Shown in pieces: positions 19,047 to 26,982 of a DNA stretch of 64,000 nucleotides. The DNA is from Streptomyces sp. CC208A (GTDB taxonomy: Bacteria > Actinomycetota > Actinomycetes > Streptomycetales > Streptomycetaceae): contig NZ_JASCXN010000004.1 of NCBI RefSeq assembly GCF_030010625.1, positions 124,001 through 188,000 on the forward strand, given 5' to 3'. Numbering within the stretch: the stretch's first letter is position 1; each line of letters opens with the position of its first letter. A program made the translations under genes and the position numbers. The notes beneath the pieces were generated by a model. That model searched no databases and was not told where the DNA came from. It saw nothing but the letters and a program-made list of their open reading frames with translations.

Positions 19047-19513
19047 GCGATCGCGGACTCCCCGGTCTTCAGCGTCTCCCTGCCGACCGCCCCGAAACCG
19101 ACCCGGGCGAGCACCGCCCGGGACGCGCTGTTGTCCGGCGACGCCTTGGCGTACAGCCGGCGCAGCCCGTACTCCTCCACGGCGAGCCTGCAGACCTCCA
19201 GGACGCCCCGGGTGGCGAGCCCCCGGCCGGTGGCCGATTCCGCGATCCGGTAGCCGAGTTCGGCCGCGCCGTCGGCGAGGTCGATCAGATTGATCCGGCC
19301 GAGGATCGCGCCGTCCTCCGCCACCAGGACGTGGAAGCGGATGGTCCCCTTCCCCTGCTCGTCGAGCAGGGCCTGGTGGCAGGCGTCGAACTCGGCGAAG
19401 TACGCGTCCCCCCGGTCGGGCACGGTGGCGGCGAAGTAGGCCCGGTTCTCCCGCTCGAAGACGAGCAGGGCGGGGGCGTGGTCGGGGCGCAGGCGTTCGA
19501 GTACGACGGGCAT
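18989..19513 (-). CDS. GNAT-family N-acetyltransferase (RimJ/RimL type)
   Basis: A 174-residue acetyltransferase. The acetyl-CoA motif is ESATGRGLATRGV (about 107-119), preceded by ELGYRI and followed by YAKASPDNSASRAVLARVGF, the standard RimJ-type C-terminal motif. The ATG start gives a normal N-terminus (PVVLERLRPDH); longer forms would read through repeat-rich DNA. The substrate is probably a protein N-terminus or a small amine but cannot be specified. The 3' end runs 58 bases into the tricorn-like gene on the other strand. Confidence 0.88.
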   Translation of the reverse strand: MPVVLERLRPDHAPALLVFERENRAYFAATVPDRGDAYFAEFDACHQALLDEQGKGTIRFHVLVAEDGAILGRINLIDLADGAAELGYRIAESATGRGLATRGVLEVCRLAVEEYGLRRLYAKASPDNSASRAVLARVGFGAVGRETLKTGESAIAYELDLGGSFGRERSGTSS

Positions 19514-19635
19514 GGGGTCACGGTACGGAGATCGCCGCCCGGCCGCGCGGGAGTTACGCCCTGGGCGCACAGCAGGGTGCGCGGGTGGGCGCACGCGTGC
19601 CTGGAGCAGCCGGGAGTGCGCTGGGCGCACGCGTG

Positions 19636-19669
19636 CGAGGGCGCACCCGGTGTCGCGGGTGCGCCCTCG
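19636..19669. terminator. Strong hairpin terminator, perfect 14-bp stem
   Basis: The arms CGAGGGCGCACCCG and CGGGTGCGCCCTCG are perfectly complementary with a six-base loop. It lies 17 bases beyond the stop of the small minus-strand gene at 19687. There is no long T-run, as is common in Streptomyces. The same GGGCGCAC words recur at 19561-19640, so part of this region is locally repetitive. Confidence 0.8.
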
Positions 19670-19686
19670 TCAGGACAGGGCGGGCG

Positions 19687-19881
19687 TCAGGACTCGCGGT
19701 CCCGCTGGGCGCGCTCGCGCGTCTCGCGCGCCTCCCGCTGGGCGCGCTCCTTCGCCTCCTGCGAGCCCTCGCGGGCCTGCGAGGCGCGCTGGGAGGCCTC
19801 GTCCTTGGCGTTGCCCATGGCCTTCTTGGCGCGCTCCTGCATCTCCTGCGCCTTGTCCTGGAACTGGTCCTTGATGCCCAT
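19687..19881 (-). CDS. Small hydrophilic Ala/Glu/Arg-rich helical protein
   Basis: A 64-residue, extremely charged protein beginning MGIKDQFQDKAQEMQERAKK, with QRASQAREGSQEAKERAQRE further on, almost certainly one long amphipathic helix. Similar short proteins occur widely in Streptomyces and resemble CsbD/LEA-like stress proteins, but I cannot assign a function. A plausible ribosome site (AGGAGTGAAC) precedes the start and a strong terminator follows, which supports a real gene. Confidence 0.75.
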   Translation of the reverse strand: MGIKDQFQDKAQEMQERAKKAMGNAKDEASQRASQAREGSQEAKERAQREARETRERAQRDRES

Positions 19882-20003
19882 GCGGGTTCACTCCTAGTGG
19901 GGTGTGAGGGGTACGGGGGCGGTGTGCCCCTGCGCCTCGATCAGGCTCGCACGCGCGAACACTCCCCGCATGTCGATCAGTTACCCTCCGTGAGCCCGCC
20001 TCG

Positions 20004-20885
20004 TCACGCCCTGCCCGTGCGGGCCTGTTCGTCGGCCGCGCCGCCCGCCCCCACCAGGCCCCTGGAGACCGTGGAGAGCCGCGGTTCGAAGCGCGCCACC
20101 TCCCGCTTGCCGACGGTCGCGACGAGGCCGGGCAGGTAGCCGCGTACCGACTGCATCCCGCGCAGCCACCACTGCGCGTACACATGGGCGGAGCGGCGCT
20201 CGATGCCCGCGACGATCCGGTCGACGGCCGGGCCGAGCGGGTACGTGCGGTTCGCCGGCCACGGCAGCCGCTGCCGCAGCTCCTTCATCACGTCGTCCTG
20301 GTCGGCGCCCCGCACCATGTCGGTGTCGGTCCAGGAGAGGTAGCCGACGCCGACCTTCACGCCCTTGTACGCGACCTCGGCGCGCAGGCTGTGCGCGAAG
20401 GCCTCGACGCCGGACTTGGAGGCGCAGTAGGCCGTCATCATCGGGGCCGGGGTGATCGCGGCGAGCGAGGCGATCTGGAGGAAGTACCCCCGGGACTCCA
20501 TGAGGACCGGCAGGAAGGCGCGTCCGGTGACCGCCCCGCCGATCAGGTTGACCTCGATGACCCGCCGCCAGGCGACCGGGTCGGAGTCGACGAACGGGCC
20601 GCCCGCGGCGACGCCCGCGTTGGCGACGACGATGTCGACCTTCCCGAAGCGTTCCTTCACCTCGGCCGCGACCCGGGCCATCGCCTCGTGGTCGGTGACG
20701 TCGGCCTCCCACCAGTCGGCCTCGGTGTGCAGCCGGCCGGCGACCTCCTTCAGGAGCTCCGGCTCCAGACCGACCAGCGCGATCTTCGCGCCGCGCGCGG
20801 AGAGCTTGCGGGCGAGGAGCTCGCCGACGCCGCGGGCGCCGCCGGTGACGACCGCGACCTGCCCTTCCAGACCGACCCTGCTCAT
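20004..20885 (-). CDS. SDR-family oxidoreductase (SadH-like)
   Basis: A 293-residue short-chain dehydrogenase. GGARGVGE (about 15-22) is the cofactor loop, NAG is in VVANAGVA, the catalytic Ser is in QIASLAA and the Tyr-Lys pair in YCASK. It is the last gene of a three-gene operon whose starts and stops overlap by four bases: monooxygenase, alpha/beta hydrolase, SDR. The same trio in the same order forms the mycobacterial mymA-lipR-sadH operon, so oxidation or reduction of an acyl/ketone lipid intermediate is a reasonable inference. The C-terminal 80 residues extend beyond the minimal SDR fold, as in SadH. Confidence 0.88.
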   Translation of the reverse strand: MSRVGLEGQVAVVTGGARGVGELLARKLSARGAKIALVGLEPELLKEVAGRLHTEADWWEADVTDHEAMARVAAEVKERFGKVDIVVANAGVAAGGPFVDSDPVAWRRVIEVNLIGGAVTGRAFLPVLMESRGYFLQIASLAAITPAPMMTAYCASKSGVEAFAHSLRAEVAYKGVKVGVGYLSWTDTDMVRGADQDDVMKELRQRLPWPANRTYPLGPAVDRIVAGIERRSAHVYAQWWLRGMQSVRGYLPGLVATVGKREVARFEPRLSTVSRGLVGAGGAADEQARTGRA

Positions 20886-21775
20886 GCCCCTGCCTCCTCG
20901 TTGACGGAGTGCGCTCCGAGATACGTGAGCGTCAGTTCGCGGATCTGCGCGGTGACGGCCTCCGGGGCCTCGACCGGCGTCATGTGGCCCATGCCGGCCA
21001 GTTCGGTCAGGCCGGTGCAGTGCGGCAGCGCCTCCGCCATGGCCCGGGAGTGGGCCGGCGGGGTGAGCCGGTCGGCGGTGCCGACGAGGACGGCCGTGGG
21101 CACCCGCAGGTCCCGCAGACCCGCCTCCAGGTCGAGCCCGGCGAGCACCTGCGACCAGCCGTACCGGGACGGGCGGGGGCAGGCGTGCACGATGCGGGCG
21201 CAGGTGGCGACCCGGTCGGGCGCCGAGCCCGGTCCCATCGTCGCGTACCTGAGGATCTTCTTCGAGACGGCGGTGACCGGTCCGAGCGGCGCCTTCGAGC
21301 CGAGGACGGCGCCGGTGACCCGGGTCCGCAGCCCGCCGGGGCCGAGCGGCACCACGGTGGCCTCGGCAGTGAGCCGGGACGGGCCGGTGGAGCAGAGCAG
21401 GACGGCGGCGGCGTGCTCGCGGAAGCCGGGCCGGCCGGCCGCGGCCATGATCGTCATGCCGCCCATGGAGTGGCCTGCGAGCACGGCCCGTTCGCCGGGC
21501 CCGAGGGTGGCGGCGAGCACCGCCTCCAGGTCGTCGGCGAGCGCGGTCGTCGAGTAGCCGCCGGGCGCGGGGACGGGGGAACGCCCGTGCCCGCGCTGGT
21601 CGTAGGCGACGACCCGGTGGTCGGCGGCGAGGGCCCGTATCTGTTCGGCCCAGAAGGCGGTGGAGCAGGTCCAGCCGTGGGCGAGGACGACGGCGGGCGC
21701 GCCCTCGGGGCCGTGCACCTCGGCGTGCAGCGTGGCGCCGTCGGCGGAACGGACGGTGAGAGTACGGGAGTTCAC
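20882..21775 (-). CDS. Alpha/beta-hydrolase (LipR-like position)
   Basis: A 297-residue hydrolase with the nucleophile elbow GHSMGG at about residues 97-102, an oxyanion strand VVLAHGWTCS near residue 28, an Asp in VGTADRLTPP and His in GMGHMTPVEAP, forming a complete catalytic triad. Its start overlaps the monooxygenase stop and its stop overlaps the SDR start by four bases each. In the context of an ester-forming Baeyer-Villiger-type monooxygenase it would be the esterase that opens the product; this is inferred from context. Confidence 0.9.
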   Translation of the reverse strand: MNSRTLTVRSADGATLHAEVHGPEGAPAVVLAHGWTCSTAFWAEQIRALAADHRVVAYDQRGHGRSPVPAPGGYSTTALADDLEAVLAATLGPGERAVLAGHSMGGMTIMAAAGRPGFREHAAAVLLCSTGPSRLTAEATVVPLGPGGLRTRVTGAVLGSKAPLGPVTAVSKKILRYATMGPGSAPDRVATCARIVHACPRPSRYGWSQVLAGLDLEAGLRDLRVPTAVLVGTADRLTPPAHSRAMAEALPHCTGLTELAGMGHMTPVEAPEAVTAQIRELTLTYLGAHSVNEEAGA

Positions 21776-23319
21776 GAGGCGGCCTCCTTCTTCCGGGCGG
21801 AGCGGGCGGTGGGCTCAGCGGCGCCCTCGACCGCGGCCTTCACGGGCTTCGGGGCGCGGACGACCTCGTACTCGGAGAGGTCGACCTGCCGGGTCTCGCG
21901 GCGGAACTCGCCGGTGGTGCCGGGCCAGAGGGTGGTGTTGCGGCCGTGGGCGTCGAGGTACCAGCTGTCGCAGCCGCCGGACTTCCAGACGGTCCGCTCC
22001 ATGCGGTTCTGCACCTTGCGGTTCCAAGCGTGGACGGCGGAGGGCCGGGCGGCGAGCGCGGTGCGTCCGCCGAGGACGTCGATCTGGCGCAGGTAGTCGG
22101 CCATGTAGTTCAGCTGGGACTCGATCATGAGGATCATGGAGGAGTTCCCGAGGCCGGTGTTGGGGCCGATGATCGTCATCCAGTTGGGGAAGCCGTCGAC
22201 GGTGGCGCCGCGCAGCGACTGCACGCCGTCCTTCCAGTGCTCGGCGAGCGAGCGCCCTTCGGCGCCGAAGACCCGGTCGGCGATCGGCATGTCGGTGACG
22301 TGGAAGCCGGTGCCGAAGACGATCGCGTCGACCTCGGTCTCGGTGCCGTCGGAGCCGACGACGACGCTGCCGCGGACCTCCTTCAGGCCGGCCGCGACGA
22401 CGTCGACGTTGGGCTGGGCGAGGGCCGGGTAGTACGTGTTGGAGAGCAGGATCCGCTTGCAGCCGATGCGGTACGAGGGCGTGAGCTTGGCCCGCAGCAC
22501 CGGGTCCTTGATCGCCCTGGCGATGTTGGCCCTGGCCAGCTTCTCGACCAGGCCCAGCTCGCCCGGGTGCTTGGTGAAGGCGCCGACCTGGAGCTCGCGG
22601 ATGCCCCAGAGGATGCCGCGGCGCAGGGTCGCGGTGACCGGCAGGGTGCGGTGCAGCCAGCGCTCGGGGCCGCTGATGGCCCGGTCGACGCGGCGCATGA
22701 CCCACGGGGGCGTGCGCTGGAAGAGCGTAAGGCGGCCGACCTCGGGCTGGATGGCGGGCACGATCTGGATGGCGGAGGCGCCGGTGCCGACCATGGCGAC
22801 CCGCTTGCCCCGGAGGTCGTACTCGTGGTCCCAGCGGGCCGAGTGGAAGACCCTCCCCGGGAAGCCGTCGAGCCCCGGGACGTCGGGGATCTTCGGGTCG
22901 GAGAGCGGCCCGGTGGCGGAGACGACGACGTCGGCGGTGAACGATCCGGCGCTGGTCTCGATCCGCCAGCGCAGCTCGTCGGCGTCCCACTCCATGCGCA
23001 GCACCTCGTGGTTCAGCCGCAGGTGCGGCCGGAGCCCGAAGGTGTCGGTGACGTGCTCCAGGTACGCTCGGATGTGCCGCTGGCCGGAGAAGGTGCGGGG
23101 CCAGTCGGGGTTGGGCGCGAAGGAGAACGAGTACAGGTGCGAGGGCACGTCGCAGGCGCACCCGGGGTAGCTGTTGTCCCGCCAGGTGCCGCCCACGGCG
23201 TCGGCCCGCTCCAGGACGACGAAGTCGGTGATCCCCTCGCGGCGCAGCCGGACGGCGGCGCCGAGCCCTCCGAACCCCGATCCGATCACCGCCACCCGAA
23301 CGTGCTCGTGCTTCGCCAT
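21772..23319 (-). CDS. Flavin-containing Baeyer-Villiger-type monooxygenase (MymA-like)
   Basis: A 515-residue FAD/NADPH enzyme. The FAD Rossmann motif GSGFGG lies at about 13-18, the NADPH Rossmann motif GTGASA at about 177-182, and between them FPGRVFHSARWD matches the Baeyer-Villiger fingerprint FxGxxxHxxxWD. The start was placed at the ATG behind GGGAGGCGGC; a longer form begins upstream without a good ribosome site. It is the first gene of an operon with a hydrolase and an SDR and is divergent from a MerR gene. The substrate is probably a ketone, possibly fatty or steroid-like; the sequence does not tell. Confidence 0.92.
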   Translation of the reverse strand: MAKHEHVRVAVIGSGFGGLGAAVRLRREGITDFVVLERADAVGGTWRDNSYPGCACDVPSHLYSFSFAPNPDWPRTFSGQRHIRAYLEHVTDTFGLRPHLRLNHEVLRMEWDADELRWRIETSAGSFTADVVVSATGPLSDPKIPDVPGLDGFPGRVFHSARWDHEYDLRGKRVAMVGTGASAIQIVPAIQPEVGRLTLFQRTPPWVMRRVDRAISGPERWLHRTLPVTATLRRGILWGIRELQVGAFTKHPGELGLVEKLARANIARAIKDPVLRAKLTPSYRIGCKRILLSNTYYPALAQPNVDVVAAGLKEVRGSVVVGSDGTETEVDAIVFGTGFHVTDMPIADRVFGAEGRSLAEHWKDGVQSLRGATVDGFPNWMTIIGPNTGLGNSSMILMIESQLNYMADYLRQIDVLGGRTALAARPSAVHAWNRKVQNRMERTVWKSGGCDSWYLDAHGRNTTLWPGTTGEFRRETRQVDLSEYEVVRAPKPVKAAVEGAAEPTARSARKKEAAS

Positions 23320-23365
23320 GCCGCCTCCCGTGCGCCCGGCCAAGATTCCGCCAGCAATCACTGGC

Positions 23366-23402
23366 ACAGTCGGACTGTAGAGCAGCTCCATACCGAGCGG
23401 TA
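23366..23402. promoter_or_regulatory. Two palindromes in the monooxygenase/merR divergent promoter
   Basis: ACAGTC-G-GACTGT (23366-23378) and TACCG-AG-CGGTA (23391-23402) are perfect inverted repeats in the 132-bp space between the divergent genes. They are candidate operators for the adjacent MerR protein or another regulator. Short palindromes are frequent in GC-rich DNA, so support is moderate. Confidence 0.45.
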
Positions 23403-23451
23403 GGGGTCGGGCGAGGGAAAGTTACCCGCGGTACAACATAGGCTGGCGGGT

Positions 23452-24210
23452 GTGGCAGAACGATCAGGAGACCGGGCGGACCGGACGGACACGCCGGGCA
23501 GGACCGACCGGGCGGACACGCCGGAGCCGACGGGGACGGCCGGGACGACGGACCTCGCGGACGGGGCGGACGGGCCCGCGCCGCGCGAGTACCGCATGGC
23601 GGAACTGGCCGAGGCGGCCGGCATCACCGTCCGCACCCTCCGCTTCTACCGCGAGCGCGGCCTGATCCCCCCGCCCCGCCGCGAGGGCCGGATCGCCTGG
23701 TACGACGAGCGCCACCTGGCCCGCCTCCGCACCATCGCCGCCCTCCTCGAACGGGGCCACACCCTCACCGGCATCGCCGACCTGACGGCGGCCTTCGAAT
23801 CCGGCCGGGACGTAGGCGAGGTCCTGGAGCTGGGCACCCCCACCGAGGAGGAGCCGGTCCGCCTCACCCCCGAGGAGCTGGCCGACCACTTCGCCGGCCA
23901 GGCCACCCCCGAGAACCTGGCGGCCGCCCTCGACCTCGGCTACCTGGCCACCGACGGCGAGGAGCTCATCCACATCAGCCGCCGCCTCCTCGACGTCTCC
24001 GCCGCCCTCGTCCGCGAAGGCGTCCCCCTCTCCGAGGTCCTGAAGGCCGGCGCCCGAGTCCGCGAACACGCCGACGCCCTCGCCGCCCTCTTCACCGAGG
24101 TCCTGACCGCCCACGCCAAGGACGGCGACCTCCAGCGCCTCCGCCCCCTGGCCAAGAGCGTCGTGGAGGCCGAACTCTCCCTCGCCCTCGACCGCCGCCT
24201 GCGCCGCTGA
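23452..24210 (+). CDS. MerR-family transcriptional regulator
   Basis: A 252-residue regulator. After a low-complexity Asp/Thr/Arg-rich N-terminal extension of about 46 residues, a MerR winged helix begins at REYRMAELAEAAGITVRTLRFY and continues through RGLIPPP and YDERHLARLRTIAALLERG. The C-terminal helical domain lacks the Cys residues of metal sensors, so an organic ligand is more likely. The GTG start is assumed; the extension makes an internal ATG (MAELAEA) an alternative, though that would truncate the first strand. Divergent transcription points to control of the monooxygenase operon. Confidence 0.88.
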   Translation: MAERSGDRADRTDTPGRTDRADTPEPTGTAGTTDLADGADGPAPREYRMAELAEAAGITVRTLRFYRERGLIPPPRREGRIAWYDERHLARLRTIAALLERGHTLTGIADLTAAFESGRDVGEVLELGTPTEEEPVRLTPEELADHFAGQATPENLAAALDLGYLATDGEELIHISRRLLDVSAALVREGVPLSEVLKAGARVREHADALAALFTEVLTAHAKDGDLQRLRPLAKSVVEAELSLALDRRLRR

Positions 24211-24213
24211 CCC

Positions 24214-24684
24214 CTACCCCAGGTACGGGGCGGCTCGGTGCTCCAGGAAGTGCCGGATGCGCAGCCGTTGCGTGTGGTGCATGGGGAGCGGGTCGAGTTC
24301 TCCGGGTGCCACGAAGCGGAGTTCGGTGCTCTCGTCCGAGATGGCCAGGGTGCCGCCCACGACCCGGGCGGTGAAGCAGACGTTGAACTGCCGGCGCACC
24401 TCCCCGTCGCTGTACGCGATGACATGGCGGGGGTCGGTGTACGTACCGACGAGCCCCGTGATCTCGACGTCCAGTCCGGTCTCCTCCCTGACCTCCCGCA
24501 CCGCCGCGCCGGGCAGGGAGTCGTCCATGTCCATGGCTCCGCCCGGCAGCGCCCACAGGTCGTTGTCCCGGCGCCGCTGAAGAAGGACGCGGCCGTCCCC
24601 GTCGGTGACGACGGCGGAGGCGGCCACGACCAGATGGTTCGGCCGGGGCGCGTTCGGATCGTCGTAGTACTCGGTACGGGCCAC
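24214..24684 (-). CDS. NUDIX hydrolase
   Basis: A 156-residue NUDIX protein. The box is complete: GGAMDMDDSLPGAAVREVREETG at about 49-71 contains the GX5EX7REUXEEXGU pattern, with the first Glu replaced by Asp. The flanking strand LLQRRRDNDLWALP is typical of enzymes acting on nucleoside-diphosphate derivatives. The GTG start lies two bases behind GGGAG. It is convergent with the MerR gene, only three bases separating the stops. The Asp for Glu change may lower activity or be tolerated. Confidence 0.88.
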   Translation of the reverse strand: MARTEYYDDPNAPRPNHLVVAASAVVTDGDGRVLLQRRRDNDLWALPGGAMDMDDSLPGAAVREVREETGLDVEITGLVGTYTDPRHVIAYSDGEVRRQFNVCFTARVVGGTLAISDESTELRFVAPGELDPLPMHHTQRLRIRHFLEHRAAPYLG

Positions 24685-24748
24685 GGCTCCCAGCCTTCCT
24701 TGAGTTCTAGCGGTCGTCGCAACACCCCAGCTCAACGGGCGCAAGGGG

Positions 24749-24952
24749 CTACGCGCCCCGCTCCAGCTCTCCAGGCAGGGGGCCGGGGCTGAGTTCCGCC
24801 GCATGCTCGGGACACGCCCACAGGGTCGTGCCGGGGCCGCTGTTGCTCTGGATCCAGCGGACTGCCATGGGAGCGTACGTGAGGACATGGCACTTGACGC
24901 AGAAAGCGGCGTGCACGGGCGTGGGCGGGTTCGTGAGGCCGTCGCGGGTCAC
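24749..24952 (-). CDS. Small Cys-containing protein of an accessory patch
   Basis: A 67-residue protein translated from a GTG that overlaps the upstream stop (GTGA). It contains CVKCH near residue 15 and WACPEHAAEL near residue 50, so a CxxC...C..H zinc site is possible. I know of similar short proteins near XRE/DUF397 clusters in Streptomyces, but no function is assigned. It is coupled to the membrane-anchored protein gene upstream. Confidence 0.6.
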   Translation of the reverse strand: MTRDGLTNPPTPVHAAFCVKCHVLTYAPMAVRWIQSNSGPGTTLWACPEHAAELSPGPLPGELERGA

Positions 24953-25338
24953 GCGGTCGCCCCCGCAGCGAGAGCGGCGAGGGCTTCGAACTGGTCCCCC
25001 TCGTACCCGTACGGGTAGTCCACGCCGAGCGTGGCGAGGACAGCAGCCGTACGCCGTTCGCGGATCACGCCGAGGTTCAGCGTGTCGGCGGCGAGAGCGT
25101 AGGGGCGGATCAAGGCCGTGTCCTCTCCGCGGAGCGGGAGGTGCCGTTCGCGAACATGCTCGGGGGTCGGCGTCGGCCACGGCTTCATCCGGGGGCCCGT
25201 GAGGGTGGGCAGGGTCTCGGGCGCGCGGTGGGCGACGGAGTGGCGTCCGGGTCGGCGGGGCGGACGCGTTTCGAGCGCGCACCACAGTACGAACAGTGAC
25301 CCGAGTCCGATGGATGCGAGGGCGATAAGATCGCGCAT
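24949..25338 (-). CDS. Membrane-anchored hypothetical protein
   Basis: A 129-residue protein starting at ATG with one N-terminal hydrophobic helix (LIALASIGLGSLFVLWCAL, residues 4-22), followed by a Pro/Arg linker and a soluble tail (VRERHLPLRGEDTALIRPY, LGVDYPYGYEGDQFEAL). Not recognised. Its stop is overlapped by the start of the Cys-containing protein. A strong hairpin lies in its 5' leader, 35 bases upstream of the ATG, and may attenuate the pair. Confidence 0.6.
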   Translation of the reverse strand: MRDLIALASIGLGSLFVLWCALETRPPRRPGRHSVAHRAPETLPTLTGPRMKPWPTPTPEHVRERHLPLRGEDTALIRPYALAADTLNLGVIRERRTAAVLATLGVDYPYGYEGDQFEALAALAAGATA

Positions 25339-25372
25339 GGTCGTTTCAGCTCTCTACTAGCTGTCTCGGCAA

Positions 25373-25408
25373 GCCCCGATAGACCGGGCCTAAGCGGTCT
25401 GTCGGGGC
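25373..25408. promoter_or_regulatory. GC-rich hairpin in a divergent leader
   Basis: The arms GCCCCGATAGACCG and CGGTCTGTCGGGGC form a 14-bp stem with one G.U-type mismatch and an eight-base loop. It lies between divergent genes (minus gene starting at 25338, GntR gene starting at 25502), where a terminator would not normally be needed. It may be an attenuator or protective structure in the leader of the minus operon. Confidence 0.6.
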
Positions 25409-25501
25409 GCTTTCGTTGAGACGGTAGCCAAACTCCTCTACCCTCGTCTACATACATATGGAAATGGCTCTGGCCGTGGCCGGTTGTCTACGCTTCCTCC
25501 T

Positions 25502-25783
25502 ATGAGCCCGAGCGTTGATTACGAAGCCCCGATGCCGCCGTACCAGCAGATCGCGGCGGAGATCATCCGGGACATCGAGTCGGGCGCGCTCGCCGTAGAT
25601 CGCCCAATCCCCTCGGAGTCCGTGTTGATCCAGCGATGGGGTGTAGCCCGGGACACTGCCCGCCGTGCCGTGCGACACCTGCGGGAACTCGGCTACGTCT
25701 ACACCGTGCCGCAGCGGGGCACCTACGTACGCGACCGCAGCGCCGAGCAAGCTGGTGTGAACGACGACCAGGACGACACGTAG
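25502..25783 (+). CDS. Short GntR-family DNA-binding protein
   Basis: A 93-residue protein consisting of little more than the GntR winged helix: YQQIAAEIIRDIESGAL, IPSESVLIQRWGVARDTARRAVRHLRELGYV, then VPQRGTYV. The usual effector domain is absent. Short GntR proteins of this kind often regulate actinomycete mobile elements (for example KorA/KorSA-type repressors), which would suit this accessory patch, but no transfer gene is nearby. Start ATG chosen over an upstream TTG. Confidence 0.85.
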   Translation: MSPSVDYEAPMPPYQQIAAEIIRDIESGALAVDRPIPSESVLIQRWGVARDTARRAVRHLRELGYVYTVPQRGTYVRDRSAEQAGVNDDQDDT

Positions 25784-25852
25784 CCGGAAACGAGGGAGCC
25801 CCGCCCATGCGCCACGGGGCACACGGACGGGGCGGTCATGGAGGAGTCCCGG

Positions 25853-26023
25853 TCAGTGCTCGCGGGGCCGGGTCGGCCGACGGGTGGCAGCGCTCCGCCA
25901 CGACCACGGCCCCCGGCAGGCGGGCGGCGTGAGCCCGAAGAACTCCCCGCACCTGGCGCACCACGGCAACCCGTTCTCGGGGTCGGCAGGGCACTCGGCA
26001 TCGCAGCGGGGGCACGTCAGCAC
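25853..26023 (-). CDS. Small zinc-ribbon-like protein (56 residues)
   Basis: A short frame from GTG to TGA encodes a 56-residue protein starting MLTCPRCDAEC and continuing WCARCGEFFGL, giving two CxxC pairs about 18 residues apart, the pattern of a zinc ribbon. It begins 11 bases after the stop of the DUF397 gene and is read in the same direction, so the two are likely one transcript. The ribosome site (AGGT) is weak. No function known. Confidence 0.55.
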   Translation of the reverse strand: MLTCPRCDAECPADPENGLPWCARCGEFFGLTPPACRGPWSWRSAATRRPTRPREH

Positions 26024-26034
26024 GGGACCTACTC

Positions 26035-26247
26035 TCAGACGCTCAGGTCGTACTCACCGGCCTTCACCGCGTCGGTGAGGCTGACCCAGTCGGCGGCGGT
26101 CATGGTGACGATGGTGTCCGGCCGTTCGCTGTCGCGCAACGCGACCGTGCCGGGGATGTTGGTCGCCACCTCGGGGCAGTTGTTCACGCGCGCGTCACGG
26201 CACGCGGCCGTCTTGACGAACTCGAACTCGGGCATGGCAGCGGACAT
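26035..26247 (-). CDS. DUF397 domain protein
   Basis: A 70-residue protein with the DUF397 layout: FVKTAACRDA, NCPEVATN, VALRDSERPD and a terminal W..L..AVKAGEYDL. Start ATG is preceded by GAGGAG. In Streptomyces such proteins are encoded beside XRE regulators (as in the BldB/WhiJ-like system) and are thought to act as small partners or antagonists; an XRE regulator is encoded about 0.7 kb away on the other strand. Confidence 0.8.
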   Translation of the reverse strand: MSAAMPEFEFVKTAACRDARVNNCPEVATNIPGTVALRDSERPDTIVTMTAADWVSLTDAVKAGEYDLSV

Positions 26248-26421
26248 GGAGCGACTCCTCTCGGAAGAACTGGCGGGGAAGCGGTCCCCGCGCCGCCTTG
26301 CTGACCGTTCCGGCCGCTCGCCCTTCCTGTGGGGCCGAGCGACCGGGACGGGGCTTGCCCTCCCGCCCCGCGCCGCCGCGATCACGGGAGGAGTGGGAAA
26401 TCCAGGCGCGCAGCGTCCGCA

Positions 26422-26652
26422 TCACTCGGCGCGGCTCACTCGCGCGTGATCGGTGAAGACGCGCCGGAACAGGTCGTGACCGGGGTTCAGCCCGGTATGC
26501 CGCAGCGCCCAGTCCTGCGCCGTTTCCTGCGCCTCCTGGGGACCGGACTCCTCCCCGCAGGCGGGGGCGGTGCAGAACAGTTCGTACGTCACCCCGCCCG
26601 CCGGCTCATGCCGGATCGTGTGCTCTACGAACCGGTAGACAGCGCGGGTCAC
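26422..26652 (-). CDS. Short conserved protein (DUF7848-like)
   Basis: A 76-residue protein from a GTG that overlaps the upstream stop (GTGA). Sequence features are VYRFVEHTIRHEPAGG, CTAPACGEESG and DWALRHTGLNPGHDLFRRV, giving a Cys pair and His residues suited to zinc. I have seen this type annotated as DUF7848 in Streptomyces accessory regions, but I am not certain. Coupled to the small CxxC protein upstream. Confidence 0.6.
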   Translation of the reverse strand: MTRAVYRFVEHTIRHEPAGGVTYELFCTAPACGEESGPQEAQETAQDWALRHTGLNPGHDLFRRVFTDHARVSRAE

Positions 26653-26843
26653 CGGTCCCTCCGGAACGGTTCGGCACACTTGGGGTGCCGGTAGACGACG
26701 ACCGGCGGCCCGGACTGCCTTTCCACGGTCCCCCGGCGGCACACCTCCAGAGACCCGAACGGCTGCCCACAGTCGGGGCACGTCTCGCCGGACGGGGCAT
26801 AGGTCGCGTACTCGTCCGTCCGGGCGTCAGTGTCTGCCGTCAT
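26649..26843 (-). CDS. Small CxxC protein
   Basis: A 64-residue protein starting at ATG behind GGCGAGG. It carries CPDCGQPFG near residue 23 and a later Cys in YRHPKCAEPF, so it resembles a single zinc ribbon. Its stop overlaps the start of the DUF7848-like gene. Divergent from the XRE regulator at 26983. Function unknown. Confidence 0.6.
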   Translation of the reverse strand: MTADTDARTDEYATYAPSGETCPDCGQPFGSLEVCRRGTVERQSGPPVVVYRHPKCAEPFRRDR

Positions 26844-26982
26844 CCTCGCCGTCCTCTCACTGCATCGTCCGTCGATGGTCCGGCCATTCCGCCATCCCAA
26901 CTAGGGGCATCACTGGGGGCATTCCCTGTTCGACTCCCTGTTCCCACCGGCCAGGGGGCAGCGGCAGGGGCAAGATGGACAC

